Below, in pieces: positions 55,501-64,000 of a stretch of DNA of 64,000 bases. Numbering within the stretch: position 1 is the stretch's first letter; each line of letters begins with the position of its first letter. The position numbers were made by a program, and so were the translations under genes. The notes beneath the pieces are model-generated. The model ran no database searches. It was not told the DNA's origin and saw only the letters and a list, made by a program, of their open reading frames with translations. The DNA comes from Oidiodendron maius Zn (taxonomy: Eukaryota > Ascomycota > Leotiomycetes > Myxotrichaceae), in assembly GCA_000827325.1 (NCBI GenBank), contig KN832880.1:476803-540802 (forward strand). Reading direction: 5' to 3'.

Positions 55501-56167
55501 GAAAGCACGGGGAAGGTGTTATAATTCTCGAAGGTTCCGTATCCCTTGAATGTCAGTTAAGCATAAGCCTAGTAGTGCAATAAAATAGTGGGCAGGTATT
55601 CGGCCAGGCGTGTATATAATATAGAAATTAGTGAGTTATACTATAGAATCAGTACCATGGACGACATAATTAGCGGGCTTACACGGTAAATGCCGGCGCT
55701 GAAAGGTGTAATACTTAGTAGGGCTGGCAACTTGTGCCTGCCCGATGGCTTAAAACGGAAACCGCACGAAGCCACGGTCGCCTAAGCCTACTTTCAGCTT
55801 TAAATATAACATTAGATCGGCCCTATAACCTTCACCTTAAATATAAGGTGGCTTACCTCAGCGTTCTTTCATATGTGAGCGCCATTCCGTATAAGGGGAA
55901 CAGTCCACTACACTAGGCCCGGTCGAGCATAGGTAACACGCGAAGACAGTCATATCTTTAACTACAAACTTTATTATGTGTTTTAATGCCAAGGTAAGAT
56001 AATAAAACGGCCTACAAGGGAGCTCGATAACTGTCCATTATTTAAGAAGATTGAGCATCTCTCCATGACCTCAACCTGCTCCTGCTTCAGGAAAATGGGC
56101 TACCCAACCTAGCCGAATTCAACCTGTTTGACTTCTTTATTGATACTTGGTCTCCATTTTTGACAGC
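55501..56167. other. AT-rich spacer between the decayed and intact PF11951 genes
   Basis: No gene. An inverted-repeat-like pair (CCTTCACCTTAAATATAAGG, about 55829-55850) may be chance. The right end should hold the promoter of the gene at 56168. Confidence 0.35.
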
Positions 56168-57873
56168 ATGTCGCCACATAGACCGGATACCGAGTGCAGT
56201 GGATGCGGATCTGTATTGCACGCAGATTGCAAAGGCGCTTTTATTATTGTGTTTGATGGCAAGAAAGATAACGAGAAGAAGAATGCAAAGAAACAAAGGC
56301 AGAGCAAAGCAGATGCTGGCCAATTAGTATTTATCAATACAACAGGCTCTGCCAAATATGGACCAGGTGCTCGACAGCTTGTTCGAACACATGTTATGTC
56401 CGATTATTGGCGGAAACTTTCTGCCAGAAAAGCAGAGAATCCCGGGCCCGGAGTTGACGGGCAGAGTTTCTATGCGCCGAATCCTGGAAAGTCAACATCT
56501 CTTCCGTTACTCAATTCCCAGCCACTCGGAGGGCCAGATCCATTTTCAAGGCTTCCAATCAAGATTCAGTCTTTCATGTATCCGATACTAGACCGATGTA
56601 AGTCATACCGGCCTCGGCCGAATTTTCCATATCCAGTCTAGGGAAAACTGACTATTATTCAGTTGCATCAGAAATTATACATGATGTATGCTCGAGAACT
56701 AAAGATCACGAGGATAACATACAACACTGCCCTTTATCGATATGGATCTCTAGTGGCCTTTCTAACGAGACGGTTTTACGCGCAATACTCTGCATTGCAG
56801 CTTTTCATACGGATGTGGATGTACCAACAAATCAAGGGCTTTCCACTCCGAGACATGTCTTGAGAAGAAATGCTATACGGGCAATTAGTGAGAGGTTATC
56901 TGATGCTGAATCTAGTATATCAGATGAAACGATCACTGCCGTTGCACTTCTAGCAATTGAAGAAGTAAGGTACTTTAAGCCGTCCTGTCGGCCTCTTGCT
57001 AATGGAATCTGAAAAATAGGGAACTCTAGATAGTATGGCAAACTGGGCGTCTCATATGCGAGGCTTAAAGCAAATGGTCGAGCTTCGTGGCGGATTATCA
57101 AAATTAGGTTACCACCTACACCCGCTGATCCATATGTAAGAGACTTTACATTTTCAAAACAAACTTATATTGATAATACAACTAGGGCCGATTTTTTTGG
57201 TTGTGATGGCGAATCTATCAGTTTGTATTTTCCTTTAGGAGGAAAAATACATCAACATCGCATACAAGATTTATCACCTTCCCTTGACATGCGAAGCGAA
57301 TTCGATGATCATCTATTTGCCATATTCGGCATGGCCAGAAGCTTGACAGCTATATTAAATCTAGCGACTGAAGATGACATAGGGTCCAATTACTTATTCA
57401 TAGGGGCAGCTAGGGACTTGATTCTGTCAATGACTAGTATTCGGAGTCGTTTTCTCGCTTCGAGAGTGACAGGAGACAAAACTAAACGGAAACTCATGAA
57501 TGAACTATGCCTATTAGGGATCCGGATCTACCTGAACACAATCTTTGACAAGTATTTGGGAAGCGATATCAGCCACTCTGATCTTATATCAAGGCTCAGA
57601 AACGGCTTAAGCGGTATCGATATTGAAACAGCCCCATTTCCACATATTGTGTTATGGATTATCTTTTTTGGAGGACTAGCTGCTCAGGACGGCGAGGATC
57701 GATCATGGTTTGTTGCTCAACTCCGACTGCTAGTTGAATCTCTAAACCTTTATAACTGGGACTCTCTTAGATTTCTCCTGGAGGGCTTTTTGTGGATGAG
57801 AAAACGCCATGATGAACCGGGTCTGTTACTTTGGGATGCGATTATCATAGATGACTCGCTACTCAACATATGA
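56168..57873 (+). CDS. Fungal-specific transcription factor, PF11951 (Fungal_trans_2) type without zinc cluster
   Basis: Exons 56168-56597, 56663-56964, 57020-57135 and 57186-57873 close to 511 residues. The protein starts with a short Cys-containing piece (TECSGCGSVLHADCKG), then a Lys-rich stretch (KDNEKKNAKKQRQSK) and LVFINTTGSAKYGPGARQLV-RTHVMSDYW, which opens this subfamily. Next come ILCIAAFHTDVDVPTNQG, AISERLSDAESSISDETITA, NWASHMRGLKQMVELRGGLS and RSWFVAQLRLLVESLNLYNW, with LRFLLEGFLWMR and LLLWDAII at the end. The HMRGLxxMVxLRGG motif is diagnostic of PF11951. No Zn2Cys6 cluster is present, as is normal for this group, so DNA binding is uncertain. The second exon must be read in the frame giving SEIIHDVCSRTKDHEDN; other frames look open but do not continue. 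Confidence 0.82.
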
Positions 57874-59248
57874 GCAAGGATGCCCACTACGCCGTTGTCT
57901 TGAACATCAACGCATACTAGGCGGAAACTACGGAAGGAAACTACGGAAATGTGTTTGCTTTAGTATTGGTAGGGCGATGTTCTGGCGGGGTTGTAGGAAA
58001 AACTGTCATTTGAGACTAAGTATTTTCTTCTAACTTGTATACATCATGCACTATCCTTGCCCGCTATGGTGGAATAAAATAAAATCTGGTTTGGGTATGC
58101 GGAGAGGAGTGATAAGGGTAAGGAAGTAAGGTTGGGGTGAGGCTGTGATTGCGAAGTGAAGGAGCACTGGAACTGATAATATGAAAGTGACTCCTAAAGT
58201 TGGCTAGACTACACGCTGCCAACGCTCTCGACCCTGAGGAAGGAAGGTGATCTGGGGCCGTGTGGGAGGTTTAGCTGGGTTCGGAAGCATGATTGAGGAT
58301 AGCGGGGTCACAGTCATGGTGGGGGTGGCTAATCAGGCGAGGCCGTTTAACGCCCAACTCTTTCGTCCGAATTTTAGAGGTTATTAGACTATTCTGAAAG
58401 CTAGGATTACTATAATTCGATTTAACCCTGACTGGGAATTTGCGCGAGTAAGACACCCGACGATCCTGCACTGGGTCTAGAAGGGCCCAAGAAGGAAAAG
58501 GGAATACAACACCGGATATGGAACCCACTTATCCCACATCAGCCAACAGTCATTGCAAATGTAACTGTCCATCAGACGGATGTGTAGCAGGGGAATTTAT
58601 AGAGCTCCGCCCGTCCTAACATAACCCCCGACTCTCTCCACTCTTCCCCAGCAGACTTAGAATTTTAAATATGCCTAAAATATCTTATCTGGGCCTCTTC
58701 GGGTTCCTTGTTTTATTCGGTCCTGTTCCGAGCCGTCGTAGCGGAATATGGCTTACTATCTGAAGTTTATCGAGTACGCGTAAGTCTAGAAAACTACCCA
58801 CCTTCCAAAAGCCGATAAGGGCGCCGAGATATCAGAACGGGTTATCTCCTGCATAAAATGATGACCCAGTCGATATGAGTGATCGTCGTGTGACCTCACC
58901 ATTTGATTGAGGGGTAACGAGCTGGAATGGTTAGTTTGTGCCTGATACACACAATGTACCCCTGCTGTTCCTGGAACCTTCCTATTAAAGCTATCATTAG
59001 CTAGGCGATTCGCGATTTATTCTTAACTGCATTAAGCTTTTGATGCTGTGTAGAATCACCGGGGATAGCGGGGAACTACAAAAAATTCACGAATGCAATT
59101 GAGTAGGATTTGGACTTCAGGGGAAACTAATATCAAGCTTAGTATACCGCTCATTCGTTGCATGCATATATTCCATCTTATCCCCCCCCCACATTCTGTT
59201 CTTTCCTTCTGTTCTCTCCCATACCTCAGTCCTCATCTCTCCTTCGCC
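57874..59248. other. Intergenic region, no gene recognised
   Basis: About 1.4 kb. A frame at 58271-58528 (minus) has no motif. The right end, with TCTTTCCTTCTGTTCTCTCC just before 59220, is a typical fungal pyrimidine-rich leader for the peptidase gene that follows. Confidence 0.4.
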
Positions 59249-61386
59249 ATGAAGCTTTCTTTCTTGGCGACCGTCGGTAGCCTCTTGGCTTTCGCCACTG
59301 CAATACCTGCCCCCAGTTCGTATGTCGTGCATGAGAAGCGCGAGATCCAGAATGGAAGATGGGCACGTAGTGGTATCAAGCTCAATCGGGATATCCTCAT
59401 CCCAATGTCTTTCGGACTGAAACAACGGAACATCCATAAAGGTTATGACTTTTTGATGGATGTTTCTCATCCTGAAAGTTCCAACTATGGAAAACATTGG
59501 TCAATGGATAAGGTATTCAAAGGTTTATTTTCTCCTATTATTAGCTGACAAAAAGGTAGATTGCCGAGGTGTTTGCTCCTTCTATGGAGACTATTTCGGC
59601 TGTCAAGACTTGGCTTGCTGAGAGCGGAATTGGAGAAGACCGAATCACCATGTCCAAAGGCCGCAATTGGATGAAAGTCGATGTCACCGTAGATGAAGCT
59701 GAGTCCCTGCTTCGAACAGAGTACCACGCATACACCAATGTCAAGACCGGAAAGGATCACTTAGCTTGTGATGAATACAGCGTTCCATCCCACATCGCAG
59801 ACCATCTTGACTTCATTACCCCGACAGTTCATTTTGATGCTACTCTCAAACTGAAGAAGAAGCGCAGAGATCTGGCCAAACGTGAGATAGGAGTCAAGCC
59901 ACACACTAATTCTAAGCTTGGCACTGCAGTGGCGGAAGCTTCAAATGTGAAGTACAGCCTAGCAAACTGCTATGAATATATTACTCCGGATTGCCTTCGT
60001 GCATTATATGGTATCCCCAATGGCACTTTGTCAGGGTAGGAAATTTACTGTCGTTTTTGATACAATTTGCTTACTTGATACAGTTCCTCGTATGGAATTG
60101 TAGAGTATACTCCGGAAGCATACATTCAAACGGATTTGAACCTCTTCTATTCGAACCTGCAGCGACAAATTCCCTCTGGATATGGTCCGACAGTTGATTT
60201 GATCGATGGTGGCGTCGTTCAGACTACCACGAAGAGCTTTGACGACAACGGAGAAGCCGATTTGGACCTTCAGTACGCAATTGCGTTGGGTACGCTACTC
60301 CTTTCCACTTGGCTAAATATAATCTGATGGAACTACAGTTTATCCCCAAAAAATTACAATGTATCAAGCTGGCGACATTGTTGAAGGAGCTTCCTTTGGC
60401 AACCTTCTGGATGCACTTGATGCTTCATACTGTACCTCAGGAGGAGGAGATAACCCTACCTAGTAATATAACGTAGCCCATATGCCTGTCAATCCTCTGC
60501 TAACGAACCCAGCGATGCGACATATCCTGATACAGCCAAAGGCGGCTACGATGAGCCTGAGAACTGCGGCACCATCACTCCTGCCTCGGTCATCTCCACG
60601 TCCTACGGCTACAATGAGGCGGACCTCAGCGCCGCTTACGAAATCCGACAATGCAACGAATACATGAAACTAGGACTTGCAGGTGTTACTTTCCTCTTCT
60701 CCTCCGGGGATACCGGAGTTGCCGGTGAAAATGACGAGGGAGAGGTTGCATGCTGCACTAATGCCAAGTGTGCCGGTGGAACATACAACAATGGAAACTC
60801 AGGGACATTCAATCCCGCCTTCCCAGCCACTTGCCCTTACATAACAAGCGTTGGTGCCACGCAAATCAAACCCAACACAGCTGTCACAGCTACAAATCCC
60901 GAGGAAGCTTGTGAGACAGTCATATACTCGGGTGGCGGCTTCAGTAATGTCTTTGCAATGCCCAGCTACCAGAGCTCAGCCATAGCAACGTATTTCGCCA
61001 ACCATAAACCAACCTACACTTCTACGCAATATAACAACTCCGAGACTGTGCGCGGATATCCCGATGTAGCAGCTAACGGTGCGAACTACGTTGTGGCTGT
61101 TGACGGCTCGCTCCAGCTCGTATACGGTACTTCGTGCTCCGCCCCGGTGTTTGGCTCAGTGATCAATCAGATTAACCAGCAGCGAGTTGCGGCTGGAAAG
61201 GCAGTGGTGGGTTTTATCAACCCGACATTGTACGCCAATCCGTCAGCATTTACAGATATAGTTAGTGGCGGTAATCAGGGGTGTGGAACAGCGGGATTCA
61301 CGGCAGTAACAGGCTGGGATCCAGTTACTGGTTTGGGGACGCCGATTTATGAGAATTTGTTGAGTGTCTTCATGGCGCTTGCTTAG
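59249..61386 (+). CDS. Sedolisin-family (S53) tripeptidyl-peptidase, secreted
   Basis: Predicted secreted acid serine-carboxyl peptidase. Exons 59249-59512, 59560-60035, 60084-60289, 60339-60462 and 60513-61386 close to 647 residues. Signal peptide MKLSFLATVGSLLAFATA is followed by the inhibitory pro-domain (LMDVSHPESSNYGKHWSMDK, EVFAPSMETISAVKTWL, VDEAESLLRTEYHAY). The catalytic domain begins after the dibasic KKKRRDLAKR region, with the start marked by CLRALYGIPNG. Catalytic residues: Glu304 and Asp308 in GEADLDLQYAI, and Ser564 in GTSCSAPVFG. The oxyanion Asp region is FSSGDTGVAG, and the Ca-binding C-terminus is GWDPVTGLGTP. Everything needed for activity is present. Such enzymes release tripeptides outside the cell at low pH. 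The next gene, an O-methyltransferase, is only 321 bases downstream, with nothing recognised between. Confidence 0.93.
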
Positions 61387-61707
61387 TAGCAACCTCCCAC
61401 TGGAAGCGAATCAACTAGCCCGTTGGAGGCGTATTGCCGAAGCAGAATAAGCTTACGCCCATGCTCTACTGTACATATGAGGCTACTTTGATGATTACAG
61501 ACTGGAAACAGGGTAGTGCATATCGGAGATATTAATTTACTACTATACAGTAAATACATAAAGAGCCCAATCCAAGCTCTGGATTCGCATGTGATTAGAC
61601 ATCCTTTCAATCAGCACAAAGCTATCTAAGTATGCCGGTTCTCATACCAGACATAGATCCAATCGACATTGACCAAATAATCAGCCAGAAGTAGATTTAA
61701 CGTCCAA

Positions 61708-63096
61708 ATGACACCTCCTTCGCTAGATGAGATCGCAACGGCCATTAAGGCCAACATCGACATAGTTACTAACTATCTCAAAACACGCGATGGTCCCGAT
61801 CCGAGCTTCGTTTCAGTTGATGGCTCCGGAGGTTTCGACTTCCCTGATGGATCCGAGCATGCTGAGCTCCAGCAAGCCCGAGAAAAGCTCATGTATAATT
61901 CCTCACAGCTGCATGACCTTATGGCGGGGCCTTCGTGGATGATGACCATGTTTCCTCTTCAGGTATTTTATTCTCGAACCGACTCGTCGATTTCAAAAAT
62001 GCTAACCACTTCTCCAGGCGCTTTACGATCTTGCAGCACTTCACACTGTCGAATACTTTGACATTGTGAATCTCGTTCCGTTAGTTGGAACTATCTCCTC
62101 TCTTGAGCTCGCGTCCAAGGCGAGAGTTTCATCGCAACGATTGGTCTCGACTCTGCGGTACCTTATCCACCGCCGCATCTTTGCTGAGCCAATCCCTGGG
62201 CGGTTCGCGCACTCACCAATGTCGCTCTTATTGCGGCGTCCAGACTGTCACGGCTGGGTCAGTCACTTTGTCCTAGAAGGGACTAAGTGCATTTCGGCGA
62301 TGCGCATGCAATACGACCGATTCGGGGGAGAGGACATGGACTCTTTTCACAGTACGGTTAATGTCGCCCATGAGAACTACATTGATCCGCCAATGATGAT
62401 CCAGGCATCTGGAGAGGAGCAGGCGGCTAAGTTCAGCCAAGCTATGAGATGGTTTTCGGCATTCGGCGCAGTTCATGATCAACACCTCGTGGATGGCTTT
62501 CCATGGGAGGAGTTTGGCGGCGCCACCGTGGTGGATGCGGCCGGTGGGAACGGACATTTCAGCTTCGCTTTGGCTCGGAAATATCCCCAGCTGGGACCTT
62601 TCATCATCCAAGATCTGGCTGATCAGATTACAGTCGCAGAGCGGCCGGTTGATCTTGCTGGAAGGGTCGAGTTTCAGGAATTCGATCTTTTTCAAAAGAA
62701 TCCTGTCTTGGCAGACCTGTATCTCTTGAGATTTATCCTGCACGACTTTGACGACAATTCCTGCGTGCAGATACTTCGTAACCTAGTATTGGCCATGAAT
62801 GATGGAGGGAGCATCGTTGTGCTCGAGGGAGTTCTCGCTGCCGACCAAGGCAGGAGCAGTGCCGATCGTCTCCTAGGGTCAGACATTCCTTTTTTGGCAG
62901 CAGGAGAAACACTTCACTAACCGTGTCTAATAGAGCACTCAACATGTCAATGATGACGGATTTGAACGGCGCAGAAAGGTCACTTGAGGATTGGGTAAAA
63001 CTCTTCACACGAGCAGACCCACGTCTAGAACTCCACCGCGTGGTGTCACCCCCTAGAAGTATGCTTTCGCTCATGGAGCTTCGATTCAAGATATAA
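61708..63096 (+). CDS. SAM-dependent O-methyltransferase (Methyltransf_2, PF00891-like)
   Basis: Predicted cytosolic enzyme that methylates hydroxyls of small molecules, as in fungal secondary-metabolite tailoring. Exons 61708-61962, 62018-62877 and 62934-63096 close to 425 residues. The N-terminal dimerisation/winged-helix part contains ALYDLAALHTVEYFDIVNLV and LVSTLRYLIHRRIFAEPIPG. The SAM site is VVDAAGGNGHFSFALA (DxxGGxG type), with IIQDL for ribose binding. The catalytic His/acid region is LRFILHDFDDNSCVQIL. The C-terminus, LNMSMMTDLNGAERSLEDW and VSPPRSMLSLMELRF, is typical of fungal homologues. The second intron has a weak donor (GTCAGA) but closes the phase and restores the conserved C-terminus. 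No partner biosynthetic gene is seen in this window to its left; the cluster, if any, may continue to the right. Confidence 0.87.
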
Positions 63097-63615
63097 TTTT
63101 TGTCTTGATTTTAATAGTACCGTAGTCAGATACTTAATTATACTGCCATTACAAAGTAGGGATGAGGCGCTATCAACCACTTCTTTTATGCCGTATGTCA
63201 AAAGAGTGTGAGAGAGGTAAGTTCACCGCATTAAATCTCTCATTTGCCATCGAAGATAGCTCTGTTGAATGGATCGGGAATACCTTTAAGCCGGAACCAA
63301 ACTTAAACGTGAGCTGCCGTCACTATCCTACTCGTTCGACATGTATAACACGAACTTGACCGTCTCTGCATAGTGCTTGAAAATCGAATAAATTTAGCAA
63401 AGATATTTTTGTGGCCGCCTATATTAGAAACACTCCGTTTTGGCATTTTAAAACTTCATAAATATATACGGATAATGAATGCACTCCGTGGAATGCCTTA
63501 CATGGTATTTCAGATCATGGTTGCCACGAAGGTGCCTGAGCTATCGTTGGCGGCGTAGCGTTATAAATGTTCAGGCTGAGGAAGGTTCAATTGCAGAATA
63601 ACCCTTTGGTCTGGT
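63097..63615. other. Intergenic region, no gene recognised
   Basis: Short open frames at 63162-63359 and 63373-63558 have no motif. Nothing else was seen. Confidence 0.35.
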
Positions 63616-63822
63616 TCAAGGGCCAGTCCACATAGACAACCCGCCATAGAACTGAAGTGCGTCACGAGGACAGTGAATATTGCATTTTGAGCCATCGAGG
63701 GGCTTATCACCCTTGATCGCAGTACCACAGAAGCACTCACCACGAAAACATTCAGATATCAGTTTATATGCTTGATATACGTAAAGATGGAACCCATATC
63801 TTCCTAATTCTATGCCTGACAA
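63616..63822 (-). pseudogene. WSC-domain-like fragment
   Basis: The minus-strand frame reads YQAYKLISECFRGECFCGTA, then KCNIHCPRDALQFYGGLS. This follows the second half of a WSC carbohydrate-binding domain (GYxYxxxxxxxECFCGxxI, CNxxCxGDxxxxCGG), with Tyr where CGG would be expected. No signal peptide or neighbouring WSC repeat is visible upstream before the window ends, so it may be a relic or one exon of a gene running beyond 64000. Confidence 0.4.
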
Positions 63823-64000
63823 GTGATATTCAACAGAGAAGCGCCTGTCAGCACAAAGCTGAGGTTAATTCTGAAGACTTAACCCAAGACGTGGCCCCGA
63901 CAACACTCGCTCAGTAACGCTATCAGAGTAGCAGCTAAGGCAACTGGGTGACTGCCAACAGATTCAGGAACGGGCTTTAAAGGTAAGTATTCAGGTTAGC

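Noticed and set aside
61387-61610. 75-codon minus-strand frame after the S53 gene
   Set aside because: No motif; it lies in the probable 3' UTR of the peptidase gene.
1-64000. CRISPR arrays, tRNA, rRNA or riboswitches
   Set aside because: No direct-repeat/spacer array, cloverleaf or rRNA-like sequence was recognised; the DNA is eukaryotic.

Overview
The window looks like accessory, probably subtelomeric, chromosome from a filamentous ascomycete (Pezizomycotina). Most genes are split by 45-110 nt GT..AG introns, often with a CTAAC-type branch site. The families are typical of moulds: Zn2Cys6 regulators, PTH11-like rhodopsin-fold membrane proteins, HET and NACHT-WD40 allorecognition proteins, a P450, secreted S28 and S53 peptidases and small secreted proteins. 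There is no rRNA, tRNA, CRISPR array or PKS/NRPS gene. All exon models were read by eye from splice signals and frame closure. Species cannot be fixed; an Aspergillus/Penicillium-like fungus is a guess.

Layout. 1-8000: the 3' end of a CorA-like transporter gene, a divergent MDR/SDR oxidoreductase pair, a pogo/Fot1 transposon relic, and two copies of a 205-bp inverted-repeat element (MITE), one of them inside the MDR/SDR promoter region. 8000-12300: an intact Zn2Cys6 regulator tail-to-tail with a decayed FAD monooxygenase. 12964-15342: an intronless EAR/EPTP-propeller protein with a possible Kex2 site before a second domain. 15700-16500: Tc1/mariner and LTR fossils. 17751-28260: two intact PTH11-like 7TM genes, two HET relics, and an 1110-residue regulator that joins two fungal transcription-factor domains in one reading frame.

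31839-36220 holds one two-exon HET-NACHT-WD40 gene (HNWD class, as het-e/het-d of Podospora) with about 12 near-identical WD40 repeats. 38484-45510: S28 peptidase, a 76-residue cysteine-rich secreted protein and a P450. 46549-53011: an intact HET protein, a broken alpha/beta hydrolase, a small secreted protein and a PhyH-type dioxygenase. 53925-63096: a decayed and an intact PF11951-type regulator, an S53 sedolisin and an O-methyltransferase. A WSC-like fragment lies at the right end.

The genes do not form one recognisable biosynthetic cluster. The common themes are non-self recognition, secretion and sensing, transcriptional control and small-molecule tailoring enzymes, mixed with transposon remains and several pseudogenes. 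That is how fast-evolving accessory fungal DNA usually looks.
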